A stretch of 64,000 nt of DNA, from contig JBILMS010000005.1 in the NCBI GenBank assembly GCA_044375415.1, forward strand, positions 26,661 through 90,660. The letters run 5' to 3'. Numbering within the stretch: position 1 is the first letter of the stretch; each line of letters opens with the position of its first letter. The position numbers were made by a program, and so were the translations under genes. Source of the stretch: JAWXBG01 sp044375415 (GTDB lineage: Bacteria; Bacteroidota; Bacteroidia; Flavobacteriales_D; Sanyastnellaceae). Shown here in pieces: positions 1 through 8,360 of this stretch. The notes beneath the pieces are model-generated. The model was not told where the DNA came from and did no database searches. It worked only from the letters and a program-made list of their open reading frames with translations.

Positions 1-1423
1 ACCTAACGTTGCCTACCTCGTTGTTGTAGGAGATATTACTCCTGAGGAAGCCAAATTGCAAGCTGAACAATATTTTGGCAAGTGGAAAAAGGGAAATGTA
101 AATGACATCAAATATAAATTGCCCGCTCCTCCGGCCGGCAACGAAGTGGTTTTTGTTCCGATGCCCGGAGCAGTTCAAAGCGTTATTGATATCACCTACC
201 CTATCGATCTAAAACCCGGCACTCAAGAAGCTATTGTAGCAAGTGTATTAAACAATGTGCTTGGTGGAAGTGGTTTCCAAGCTCGATTGATGCAAAATCT
301 GCGCGAAGACAAAGCATATACATACGGTGCTTATTCTTCTATCAGCCCTGATGAAATAGTAGGGGCTTTTTCTGCCGGTGCCAGTGTTAGAAACGAAGTA
401 ACGGACAGTGCCATCACCGAATTCCTATTCGAGATGGATCGTTTGACAAAAGAACCTATTCCGGATACAACACTTACGGTTATCAAAAACATCATGACCG
501 GTAGCTTCGCGCGATCACTCGAACGTCCGCAGACCATCGCCAATTTTGCTTTGAATATTGAAAAGTACAAATTGCCCAAAGACTACTACGAAACGTATCT
601 ACAAAAATTGAATATGGTTACTTCTGCTGATCTTTTGTTGGCAGCACAGAAATATATTAAAGCATCAAATGCATACATCACTGTTGTTGGAAACAAAGAT
701 GTGGCAAAGAGCCTGGAGAAATTCTCGGCAACGGCTAAAGTGAACATGTTGAATCCGGACGGAACTGTTTTCTCAGATTTGAAAGCTGCTCCGGATGGTT
801 ATACCGCCAACACTGTGCTTGAGAAATACATTCAAGCTATTGGTGGACTTGAAAAAATCAACAAAATCAATTCCTTTGAGCAGGAAGGAAAAATGAATAT
901 GGGGCCTATGGCACTCGAGATGAAGATCAAAGGAAAAGATGGCGGCAAACTCAATATGAGTGTTCTGATGGGAGGAAATCCAGTGATGAAAACCATTTGT
1001 AATGGCAAAAAAGCATGCATGGAAGCAATGGGTCAAAAGACCTATCCGGAGGGCAACGAATTGACTCAACTCCGCATGCAATCCGATATGAAAGCCGAAA
1101 TGCACTATCAGGACTACGGAATTACTCCGGTGTTAAAAGGTATTGCAAACCTCGATGGAAAGGAGTATTTCGTTGTCGAATTAAAAGATGCTGAAGGTGG
1201 CATGGTTAGTACAGATTATTTCGATGTTGCGACAGGTCTTCGCTATAAAACGGTAGTGGAAGAAGAAGGTACTTTAGCGGAAAGCGTTATTAAAGAATAC
1301 GCCGAATTCGAAGGAATAAAGCTACCGTCGCTCGTTTCATTGCAAAATGGTTCTATGGAAATAGTAACTACCAAAGTGACTTGGAATGTTAAAATTGATG
1401 ATAAAGAGTTTGTAGTAGAATAA
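1..1423 (+). CDS. M16 family zinc peptidase, C-terminal part (5' end outside window)
   Basis: The frame is open from base 2, so the true start lies upstream; the first in-window start-like codon (TTG at 56) is internal. The first ~255 residues match the non-catalytic C-terminal half of M16 (insulinase/processing-peptidase type) proteins: a VVGDI strand, a GGSGFQARL segment and the LREDKAYTYG motif that contacts substrate in this family. The HxxEH zinc site would be in the missing N-terminal part. From about residue 265 to the end there is an extra ~200-residue domain that looks like the LolA/outer-membrane-lipoprotein-sorting fold (strand-rich, GGLEKINKI at its start). Probably periplasmic or envelope-bound. 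The fusion to a LolA-like domain recurs in Bacteroidota M16 proteins as far as I recall. Family call is firm; exact substrate is unknown. Confidence 0.85.
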   Translation, partial: PNVAYLVVVGDITPEEAKLQAEQYFGKWKKGNVNDIKYKLPAPPAGNEVVFVPMPGAVQSVIDITYPIDLKPGTQEAIVASVLNNVLGGSGFQARLMQNLREDKAYTYGAYSSISPDEIVGAFSAGASVRNEVTDSAITEFLFEMDRLTKEPIPDTTLTVIKNIMTGSFARSLERPQTIANFALNIEKYKLPKDYYETYLQKLNMVTSADLLLAAQKYIKASNAYITVVGNKDVAKSLEKFSATAKVNMLNPDGTVFSDLKAAPDGYTANTVLEKYIQAIGGLEKINKINSFEQEGKMNMGPMALEMKIKGKDGGKLNMSVLMGGNPVMKTICNGKKACMEAMGQKTYPEGNELTQLRMQSDMKAEMHYQDYGITPVLKGIANLDGKEYFVVELKDAEGGMVSTDYFDVATGLRYKTVVEEEGTLAESVIKEYAEFEGIKLPSLVSLQNGSMEIVTTKVTWNVKIDDKEFVVE

Positions 1424-1443
1424 AAAATCTTTCTCTTCTTTGT

Positions 1444-1477
1444 GGGGTGAATCGACAAAGGTTCACCCCTTTTTTTT
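1444..1477 (+). terminator. Rho-independent terminator after the M16 gene
   Basis: Perfect 8-bp stem GGGGTGAA (1444-1451) / TTCACCCC (1462-1469) with a 10-base loop, followed directly by eight T residues (1470-1477). It lies 20 bp after the M16 stop codon and just before the start of the next gene at 1483, so the following gene probably needs its own promoter or depends on read-through. Confidence 0.85.
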
Positions 1478-1482
1478 ATCTG

Positions 1483-2196
1483 ATGAAACAAATTACACTC
1501 CTAAGTATTCTCCTGATTAGTCTGAGCTCCTCAGGTCAAAAGTTCAATACAGATACCATTGCTCCCATGAAAGGATACTTGGGTTTTCATTTTGGCTTTA
1601 ACTACTCGAACCTTCAAGTAGATGCCGGACCCTTTGTGTTTTCTGATTCTCTTGCTCCGGGGTCGTTGAAGGCCGTTAATGGCGTAGGATTCGCCGGTGG
1701 TGCCTTTTATGAAGGTCGAATTCTAATGAAAAACGGATTCTCACTCACTTCTTGGCGAATCGGTTTTCAATTTGAATTAAATACAGCTTTTCTCGAATAC
1801 GACACCCGTAGAAAAAACAAAGAAGAGTATGACATACACCCGGTATGTGTGGAACTACCTGTACAATTTGCATATTACCGCAAACCAATCAGCCAGGATA
1901 TACCTCTTGAATTGAATTCTGCCAAAGCAAGTTCATTTGCACCAATGATTTCTATTCGTCCCGGAATTCCCTTGGGATTTGCCAACTCAACTCACCCCGA
2001 AATGAACAACTTTTTCCTTTTTGGAGAAGTGGGGGTCGAACGCAGTTTACGCCTCAAGTCTACGATTATGACCGTTCAGCTTTCCTATGCCCGCGACTTG
2101 ATTTCGAGGTTAAAAGGCGGTAGCAACGATAGTTACAATACTCCTATTAATTCTATGCAAAAAGACCTGATTAATTTCACCCTTTTATTCAGGTGA
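1483..2196 (+). CDS. PorT-like outer-membrane beta-barrel protein
   Basis: A 237-residue protein. The ATG at 1483 is preferred because it begins a clean signal peptide (MKQITLLSILLISLSSSGQ), whereas the longer frame starts within the terminator stem. The mature part has alternating hydrophobic/polar strands with aromatic ends, including GYLGFHFGFNYSNLQ, and finishes in a phenylalanine-containing strand (INFTLLFR), typical of an outer-membrane barrel recognised by BAM. The pattern resembles the PorT/outer-membrane beta-barrel families of Bacteroidota. No catalytic motif is visible, so a structural, transport or secretion-accessory role cannot be separated. The gene is isolated between a terminator and a 410-bp intergenic element. 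Confidence 0.6.
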   Translation: MKQITLLSILLISLSSSGQKFNTDTIAPMKGYLGFHFGFNYSNLQVDAGPFVFSDSLAPGSLKAVNGVGFAGGAFYEGRILMKNGFSLTSWRIGFQFELNTAFLEYDTRRKNKEEYDIHPVCVELPVQFAYYRKPISQDIPLELNSAKASSFAPMISIRPGIPLGFANSTHPEMNNFFLFGEVGVERSLRLKSTIMTVQLSYARDLISRLKGGSNDSYNTPINSMQKDLINFTLLFR

Positions 2197-2269
2197 ATCG
2201 CATTGTTCCTTGCAGGTTCGAGGCACATAGATAAAATCGAACCGAGAGTGCGGAACAAACCGTCGGAAA

Positions 2270-2441
2270 GCCTCACCCCTAACCCCTCTCCAGAGGAGAG
2301 GGGGACGTTCACGTTGAATGAAATCATAAGTTTTTAAAAAATCGTGGCTTTAAAAAACGTTTACTTTTCAGTTTGCAGAATCGGTTCCCTCTCCTCGTCC
2401 TCCTGAGCCTGTCGAAGGATGGATAGGGCGGAGGGTGAGGC
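2270..2441. repeat. Intergenic repeat-like element with imperfect inverted ends
   Basis: This lies in the 410-bp gene-free stretch 2197-2606. The left end GCCTCACCC (2270-2278) is inverted at the right end GGGTGAGGC (2433-2441); with flanks, 12 of 13 bases match. Inside are a strong hairpin CCCCTCTCC (2283-2291) / GGAGAGGGG (2295-2303), and the imperfect palindrome TCCTGAGCCTGTCGAAGGA (2401-2419), a word I recall as widespread in bacterial intergenic regions. No ORF is supported here. It may be a small non-autonomous mobile element or a REP-like sequence. Confidence 0.45.
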
Positions 2442-2606
2442 CTTCGGCGATAAATGTACTTGATATATATAATTCATTTTCAATCAAACCCAAGCACCAA
2501 CATGTTATTTGCATAAAGACAAGCTCAAATGTTCAAAACTATATACGAGGATTATCTTTCCTTCGTTAGTGAAAGGTAATTTAGGCCAATCATTCAGCAA
2601 AACCGC

Positions 2607-3305
2607 ATGAGCGAAGCAGTAATACAACTAGAAAATGTTCGCATCGATCAGGAAGACAATATTGTTCTCCGCGATGTGAATTTACATGTAAACAATGGCG
2701 AATTTGTCTACCTCATTGGTCGCACAGGTTCTGGAAAAAGTAGTTTGCTGAAAACTTTATATGCCGATCTACCTTTAAAATCGGGAAAAGGTATGTGTTG
2801 CGGATACGACCTATCTACGATCAAACGCCGACAAATTCCCTACTTACGAAGAAAACTTGGAATCGTTTTTCAGGACTTCGAATTGCTTACTGATCGAACT
2901 ACCGACGAAAATTTGGAGTTCGTTTTACGAGCCACCGGCTGGAGCGATAAAAAAGCGATTTCAAATCGCATTCAAAGTGTACTTGAACTTGTGAATCTGG
3001 AGGGAAAGGGATTTAAAAAGCCACATGAATTATCGGGTGGTGAACAACAGCGAGTTGCTATTGCACGTGCTTTGCTGAATACACCGCAACTGATTTTAGC
3101 TGATGAACCTACAGGAAATTTAGATCCGCAAACATCGGTTGAGATATTAAATTTATTGTTGGCCATTTCACATAGCGGCACCGCGGTTTTAATGGCCTCA
3201 CACGACTATGATACCATGCGGAAATTTAAGTCGCGCGTGATCATGTGTTCAGATGGACGACTGAGTGAACGCGAAACAATAACACATCTGGCCGACGCAG
3301 ACTGA
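2607..3305 (+). CDS. ftsE: Cell-division ABC transporter ATP-binding protein FtsE
   Basis: A 232-residue ABC ATPase with all expected motifs: Walker A GRTGSGKS (38-45), Q-loop glutamine 89, signature LSGGE (142-146), Walker B LILADE (162-167) and switch histidine 199. The N-terminus (ENVRI...VLRDVNLHVNNGEFVYLIG) and the short length are those of FtsE, which with FtsX controls periplasmic peptidoglycan hydrolases at the septum. No FtsX is next to it; instead a GT2 glycosyltransferase starts 10 bp downstream, so the two are likely cotranscribed. A lone FtsE is common in Bacteroidota. A LolD-type lipoprotein-release ATPase is the main alternative. Confidence 0.8.
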   Translation: MSEAVIQLENVRIDQEDNIVLRDVNLHVNNGEFVYLIGRTGSGKSSLLKTLYADLPLKSGKGMCCGYDLSTIKRRQIPYLRRKLGIVFQDFELLTDRTTDENLEFVLRATGWSDKKAISNRIQSVLELVNLEGKGFKKPHELSGGEQQRVAIARALLNTPQLILADEPTGNLDPQTSVEILNLLLAISHSGTAVLMASHDYDTMRKFKSRVIMCSDGRLSERETITHLADAD

Positions 3306-3315
3306 TCATCCTGCT

Positions 3316-4077
3316 ATGGATAAAATCAGTGTTATCATACCTTGTTTTAATGCCCGGAACACGTTGCAAAGGGCCATTCAAAGCGTACAAAATCAATCCT
3401 ATGACTCGATAGAATTGATCCTCATTGATGGTAAATCTACAGATGGTTCCGTTGATCTGATCAATACACTTGAAAATAGACCTGACTATTTTATCAGTGA
3501 ACAAGACCTTGGTGTTTACGACGCCATTAATAAAGGTCTTGATAAGGCTACAGGAGAGTGGATATATGTTTTAGGGGCAGATGATGCCATACTCAACAAA
3601 AATATTTTCGCAGAAATGATGAACCTCGTTGCCGAAAATTCTGACATCGTATTTGGGTATGTGGAAAATGAAAGTCCGGCCAATACTTTTGTTCCACTCT
3701 TACACAAAAGTGAATTTGGAAAAAAACTACTTTGGAAAAACACACTTCATCAACAATCCGTTTTATATCGCAGATCGTTGTTTACTGATTTTCGATTTAA
3801 TTCCTTGTATAAAATTCTAGCCGATTACGATTTCCACTTGTTTTTACTCCGGCAAAAAACACAAGGACAATTTATATCTACCATCGTCGCTAAATGTGGA
3901 TCGGAGGGACTTTCCAAACGATTTACAATTTCACTCTATAAAGAAGAGCTCACCATTAAAAGAAAGCGACTGGATATTTTTTATTATTTACTCAACATTC
4001 CATGGGTGATGTTAAAATATCTTGGAAAGAAGGCGGGTAGATGGAAGTTGAATCTATTCGCTTTGGGCAAAAAGTAA
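3316..4077 (+). CDS. Family 2 glycosyltransferase
   Basis: A 253-residue cytoplasmic GT-A enzyme. It opens with ISVIIPCFNA, followed by the nucleotide-sugar contact region ELILIDGKSTDG and the metal-binding GADD motif (residues 87-90), all standard for GT2 inverting transferases. It is about the length of single-domain enzymes that add one sugar to a surface polysaccharide. It starts 10 bp after ftsE and its end overlaps the convergent GT4 gene by 24 bp. Acceptor and sugar cannot be told from sequence. Confidence 0.85.
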   Translation: MDKISVIIPCFNARNTLQRAIQSVQNQSYDSIELILIDGKSTDGSVDLINTLENRPDYFISEQDLGVYDAINKGLDKATGEWIYVLGADDAILNKNIFAEMMNLVAENSDIVFGYVENESPANTFVPLLHKSEFGKKLLWKNTLHQQSVLYRRSLFTDFRFNSLYKILADYDFHLFLLRQKTQGQFISTIVAKCGSEGLSKRFTISLYKEELTIKRKRLDIFYYLLNIPWVMLKYLGKKAGRWKLNLFALGKK

Positions 4078-5178
4078 ACCCTTATAAATTTCAACGATGG
4101 TTTTCTCTTCGTTCTGCCAATTGTTCTCTAAGGCCGACAACCGGAGATTTTCTTTCCATACGTTTCTTTTTTCCGACACCAAGGCTTCAGAAATGCATTG
4201 AGCAATGTGCTTGGGTTCATGCGAATCGATGAACATTCCCACCTCATATTGTTTCATCAAACGTTCCAATTCGGGAAGTCGAGAAATGAGAACGGGGATT
4301 CCGGCATGTATGTAATCAAATATTTTATTGGGAAGACTGTACTTATAATTGAGGTGAACCGGTTTATCCAAGGACAGACCCAAAGAGGCCATGGAAGTAT
4401 ATTTTCTAAGTTCGGGAAAAGGTAATTTTCCCATAATCCAAACCCTCGATTCCAATTGTTCTTCTTTTACAATACTCTTCAACCGATCCATTTCTCTGCC
4501 GGAACCGATAATTAATAGAAGAGCATTTTCCACCCACTTCATGGCCATAACAGCTTCCGCCGCACCGCGATCGGGATCAATATAGGCACCCTGTAATATA
4601 ATGATTTTTTTGTTAGCCGGCAAATTGAGCTCCGAAGTATCTGATATTGCTGCTGTAGGCATAAGCGCCGGAACGTTTTTAACGACGCTTACATCCACTT
4701 TGTATTTCTCTCGATAAAACCCGGCGATCGATTCGTTGACCGTATAAACTCGTTTCAATTTTGGGAATATCCACTTCTCAATTTTCTCCCAAATGCGTTT
4801 TACATTTTCTCTACCTGTTAGACCTTCTGCTTCGGTAAAATACTCGTGACTATCGTATACGATTTCTTTCGATCTCAATATCCCTATCAAAAAAGCGGGA
4901 AGTAAGGTATCCAGATCATTGGCTAAAATAATGTCGGTCTTTTTGAACAGAAGATGAAAAAATAAAGCTACGTTGAGGCCGGCATAAAATAAAACACCTT
5001 TAGAGAAAGGAAGTCGGACACGGTGGTAATGAAAAGGACTTTCGAATGGACGGCTCTCGGGCATCATCCTACCGAGCAAATGAATTTCGAAACCCATAGA
5101 AGAAAGCGTGGTGCATACTTTGCGTACACGCTGGTCAAATTCAAGATCGTTGGACACCAAAACGGTTATCCGCTTCAT
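4054..5178 (-). CDS. Family 4 (GT-B) glycosyltransferase
   Basis: A 374-residue GT-B enzyme. The N-terminal Rossmann half begins ITVLVSNDLEFDQRVRKV, typical of GT4; the middle contains ILANDLDTLLPA and VYDSHEYFTEAEG; the C-terminal nucleotide-sugar half has IILQGAYIDPDRG and the donor-site segment NKIFDYIHAGIPVL. The usual E-x7-E pair is degenerate (Asp in KIFDYI in place of Glu). ATG overlaps the stop of the upstream exonuclease gene (ATGA), implying translational coupling. It probably acts in surface polysaccharide synthesis, like the neighbouring GT2. Confidence 0.8.
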   Translation of the reverse strand: MKRITVLVSNDLEFDQRVRKVCTTLSSMGFEIHLLGRMMPESRPFESPFHYHRVRLPFSKGVLFYAGLNVALFFHLLFKKTDIILANDLDTLLPAFLIGILRSKEIVYDSHEYFTEAEGLTGRENVKRIWEKIEKWIFPKLKRVYTVNESIAGFYREKYKVDVSVVKNVPALMPTAAISDTSELNLPANKKIIILQGAYIDPDRGAAEAVMAMKWVENALLLIIGSGREMDRLKSIVKEEQLESRVWIMGKLPFPELRKYTSMASLGLSLDKPVHLNYKYSLPNKIFDYIHAGIPVLISRLPELERLMKQYEVGMFIDSHEPKHIAQCISEALVSEKRNVWKENLRLSALENNWQNEEKTIVEIYKGLLFAQSE

Positions 5179-6005
5179 GATATAGGCATTGAATTTCTAA
5201 TTTCTAGCAAAACCTTTTTGGTATATAAAGGAAAGTCCGCTTGCATAAGCCAACCAAAGTATCCCTGATCTTTTTGCAAGACCTCAACGACACTCATCCC
5301 CTTATATTTTCCGAAATTAAAAACGGCAATATTTTCATCATTGTACACCATGTGACCCGCCAGATCCACTTTCTTGCGACGTTCGCTGGTGGCATGAATA
5401 TGTTTCATGTCATTTACAACCGGAACTGTTTTGTTGCCATGGTTGTCCTGAATTTCTTTTCCTTCGTAACGTTCCATCATCGATTGAAACACCTCGAAGG
5501 TTGCCATCGCATCGGGCAATGCCTCGTGTGCATCGTCCAACGATTTGTCGCAGTAAAAACGATATGCTGCTTTTAGATTTCTCGGTTCCATTAGGTGGAA
5601 TAAAACTTGAACATCGATAAGGTTTCTGCCTTCAATGCTGAAATCAATCCCTGCTCTTAAAAACTCTTCAGCCAGAAGTGGAATGTCGAATTTATTTGAG
5701 TTGAATCCTCCCAAGTCACAATCGAACATAAACTTAAAAAGCTTGGGTGCTATGTCTTTGAAAAGAGGTGCATCCACAACGTCTTTGTCCCAAATACCGT
5801 GCACCATAGAAGCTTCTTTCGGAATCGGCATTCCGGGATTAATTAAGAATCTACCCTCCCCTGCTGCTTTGTTTGGTTTCGTTTGAAACGTTCCATCTGG
5901 CAACACTTTAACTATAGCCAATTCTACAATGCGATCGCGACCTACATCAGTTCCGGTTGTTTCAAGATCAAAAAAGGCGAGTGGACGTTCGAGGTTGAGT
6001 TTCAT
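5175..6005 (-). CDS. DEDDh 3'-5' exonuclease (DnaQ/ExoX-like)
   Basis: A 276-residue protein. The exonuclease core shows ExoI motif FFDLETTG (D13, E15), ExoII in NSNKFDIPLL and ExoIII H-x4-D in HEALPDA, the DEDDh catalytic set of the DNA polymerase III epsilon superfamily. The last ~60 residues (VFNFGKYKG...GYFGWLMQADF) match the small C-terminal domain found in ExoX-like exonucleases (DUF3820-like). Likely a housekeeping DNA repair or proofreading-type nuclease in the cytoplasm. It is first in a two-gene unit with the GT4 gene (4-bp overlap). Confidence 0.85.
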   Translation of the reverse strand: MKLNLERPLAFFDLETTGTDVGRDRIVELAIVKVLPDGTFQTKPNKAAGEGRFLINPGMPIPKEASMVHGIWDKDVVDAPLFKDIAPKLFKFMFDCDLGGFNSNKFDIPLLAEEFLRAGIDFSIEGRNLIDVQVLFHLMEPRNLKAAYRFYCDKSLDDAHEALPDAMATFEVFQSMMERYEGKEIQDNHGNKTVPVVNDMKHIHATSERRKKVDLAGHMVYNDENIAVFNFGKYKGMSVVEVLQKDQGYFGWLMQADFPLYTKKVLLEIRNSMPIS

Positions 6006-6105
6006 CTTTTTTTTTAAGCTCTGTAAAATATTTCTAAAACAATGCGGTTATAGCTGCACAGTAGCAGGTTGTTTGTCTACGGACAGGCAACACAAGTAGC
6101 AAAAG

Positions 6106-6135
6106 AAACCCCCGGAAGTAGCATCCGAGGGGTTT
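6106..6135 (-). terminator. Terminator of the PorE-like gene
   Basis: The inverted repeat AAACCCC (6106-6112) / GGGGTTT (6129-6135), extended inward by CGGA/TCCG, forms a strong hairpin. On the minus strand it is followed by a T-rich tract, 37 bp after the PorE-like stop codon; on the plus strand CGCTTTTT follows, so it could also act in the other direction. Confidence 0.7.
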
Positions 6136-6171
6136 CGCTTTTTGGGCCAAATTAGCCGTATGTTTTTATAC

Positions 6172-8277
6172 TTATGGCTGTTGTTCAAGCTCAGCCTTAA
6201 TGTTGATATATTGGTATTGTTCGTAGTAAGTGCGCTGTAAGTCGCGGTCATTTTCATAATCCTTACCTTGAACTAATTCTTTCGCAGTTCCGAAATCGTA
6301 GTGTTTTCCGCGCACATAACCGAATTTCTTGAGCTCGCTTACCACTTGATCTGTTGCTGTTTTGTTTCTCCATTCGGTTAAGTCCTGATTGTCTTTGAAT
6401 TTTCGTGAAGGAACTTTAGATGCACTCGACTCGATGATAACAATTACTTTACCCTTGTTCATGTCGATGATCTTCTTAATGTTTTTGATGAACTCTTGGA
6501 ATTTTGGTTCCTCAACACCAAAATCTTTGAAGTCATATACAAAAAATCTAGAGAACTCTGCATATCCCAATTCTTCGATGTATTGAATTTTAACCGGGTT
6601 TTTATCGTCGAAAGTCAATACTTCTTTCTTAGGTTTCTCTACGATAATAGGTTGATCAGGAACTAAAGCTACAGGCATTAAATAAACTTCTCGTTTCAAC
6701 TCTTGGTAGCTCGATTCACAAGGCACATTGATGTATTCTTCATGGAAAATTTCTTTTCCTTTGATGTACTCTATATTATAGCCCACACAAGGTTGCAGAA
6801 TTGCCACGTAACCCCCATCGCGTTTTCTTGGACGGTATTCAGTTACTTCATTCGTTTTACTATTTGTAATCAAAATACGAATATCGTTTGGAAGATCTTT
6901 TTCTAGTTCAGGTATTATGAAACCTTTAAGCACCGCTAAACTGCTTTCGTTGATTGATTCAGGAAGTTCTACGAGGTATATATCTTTTAAGCCATAACCA
7001 CCTTCTTTTGCGGAAGAGTAATAGGCGTGACGACCGTCGGCCATCGGTACAAAAAATGCATCATCGTCAACCGTGTTCAATGGATATTGCATATGAATCG
7101 GCCTGCTCCATTCTCCATCATCACCGAGATTACTATAGAAAATGTCGAAACCACCCATGCTCGAATGACCCTGTGATGCAAAGTAAAGGGTACGTCCATC
7201 TGCAGAAAGTACGGGGCTGTCTTCTTCCCAAGAAGTATTAATTGTTGGGCCGATATTCAAAGCTTTACTCCAATCACCATTAGGCATTTTCACACAACGG
7301 TAAATATCACGGCCACCTTTGCCACCATCGCGATTAGATACAAAATAAAGTGTATTTCCATCCGCAGAAATCGTTGCGTGTGTTTCCCATGCTGACGTAT
7401 TTATGTCGCTACCCAATAATTGGGGATCGCTCCAAGATTCACCGATCAGCTTTGATTCGAAAAGTTGACCGTCACCTGCTTTGTCTCGGTAGATAAACAA
7501 AGTTTGGCCATCCGGTGAAACCGACAGAGTTGCATCGTGTTCATCGCTGTTCAAGTTCAAAAGCTCAGGGGTAGTCCAATTGCCTGATTGGTCTTTGTAT
7601 GATACATAAACATCCTCGCGCCACTCACCCGTGTCAATATCTGTAAATACACTATTTGAAGTATCGTTACGCAAACGGCGACTAGTGAAGTACATGGCGC
7701 TTTCATCTATACTCAATACGGGACTATAATCGTTCGTTTCCTTATTAATTACAGGGCCCACGTTGGTGATGATGAAACCTTGCGGATTGGCAACCTGCAA
7801 TTTGGCCTCTTCGCACATTTCGATGGCGCGTTTGGCTTTTATAGCTAGGTTGTGCTTTTCCGGTACCTTCTTCAAGAAAGTGCTGTAACTGGAAATTGCC
7901 TCATCTAGGTTATAATTCAGCTGCTGCGCATATCCCAGGTAGTACAAAACTTCCATAGGAGCTTTGCGTTCTGATGGGTCAAAAGGATCGTACTTTTTCG
8001 TTAGATCACTTGATGCAGCGGCTTGCAGATACTCAAGTGCTAACGACTTACTGTTCGGGATCTGCAACATGCAATATCCCAATTTGTAGTTTACGTTGGC
8101 ATTTACTGTATCGAGTTCAACGAGCTCTTGCCATAAATCTCTCGCTTTATTCCAGAATTTTTCTTCCATGAGCTTGTTAGCTTCAAGGAATTTAGATCCG
8201 AAATCGGCGGGAGCCATTTGTGCAAAACTTACACTCACCCATGCAACAAGGGCTATCACAAGACCGAAACGTTTCAT
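6172..8277 (-). CDS. PorE-like envelope protein: TPR, PD40 propeller, OmpA-type C-terminus
   Basis: A 701-residue exported protein. ATG 8277 is chosen because a signal peptide (MKRFGLVIALVAWVSVSFAQ) starts there; the frame extends upstream by only 30 unlikely residues. Domain order (mature numbering approximate): TPR-like helices at 30-165 (EKFWNKARDLWQELVELD, LGYAQQLNYNLDEAI); a TolB/PD40 propeller at ~195-470 with repeated DGxTLYF strands (SADGNTLYFVSNRDGG, SADGRTLYFASQGHS); a carboxypeptidase-regulatory-like domain at ~480-570; and an OmpA-like peptidoglycan-binding end that is divergent. This is the architecture of PorE, the protein linking the T9SS to peptidoglycan, but Bacteroidota have many such paralogues, so PorE itself is not certain. 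Confidence 0.75.
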   Translation of the reverse strand: MKRFGLVIALVAWVSVSFAQMAPADFGSKFLEANKLMEEKFWNKARDLWQELVELDTVNANVNYKLGYCMLQIPNSKSLALEYLQAAASSDLTKKYDPFDPSERKAPMEVLYYLGYAQQLNYNLDEAISSYSTFLKKVPEKHNLAIKAKRAIEMCEEAKLQVANPQGFIITNVGPVINKETNDYSPVLSIDESAMYFTSRRLRNDTSNSVFTDIDTGEWREDVYVSYKDQSGNWTTPELLNLNSDEHDATLSVSPDGQTLFIYRDKAGDGQLFESKLIGESWSDPQLLGSDINTSAWETHATISADGNTLYFVSNRDGGKGGRDIYRCVKMPNGDWSKALNIGPTINTSWEEDSPVLSADGRTLYFASQGHSSMGGFDIFYSNLGDDGEWSRPIHMQYPLNTVDDDAFFVPMADGRHAYYSSAKEGGYGLKDIYLVELPESINESSLAVLKGFIIPELEKDLPNDIRILITNSKTNEVTEYRPRKRDGGYVAILQPCVGYNIEYIKGKEIFHEEYINVPCESSYQELKREVYLMPVALVPDQPIIVEKPKKEVLTFDDKNPVKIQYIEELGYAEFSRFFVYDFKDFGVEEPKFQEFIKNIKKIIDMNKGKVIVIIESSASKVPSRKFKDNQDLTEWRNKTATDQVVSELKKFGYVRGKHYDFGTAKELVQGKDYENDRDLQRTYYEQYQYINIKAELEQQP

Positions 8278-8360
8278 TTGGTAGATATTAGTTGTATTGA
8301 GGGTTTTCAAAAACTTGTCCAATTTACTTATTTTTTTTTTATCCGTCAGCTGTACAGTGA

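Noticed and set aside
6048..6257. 69-residue minus-strand open frame at the end of the PorE-like gene
   Set aside because: Runs over the terminator and the last codons of the real gene; no supporting features.
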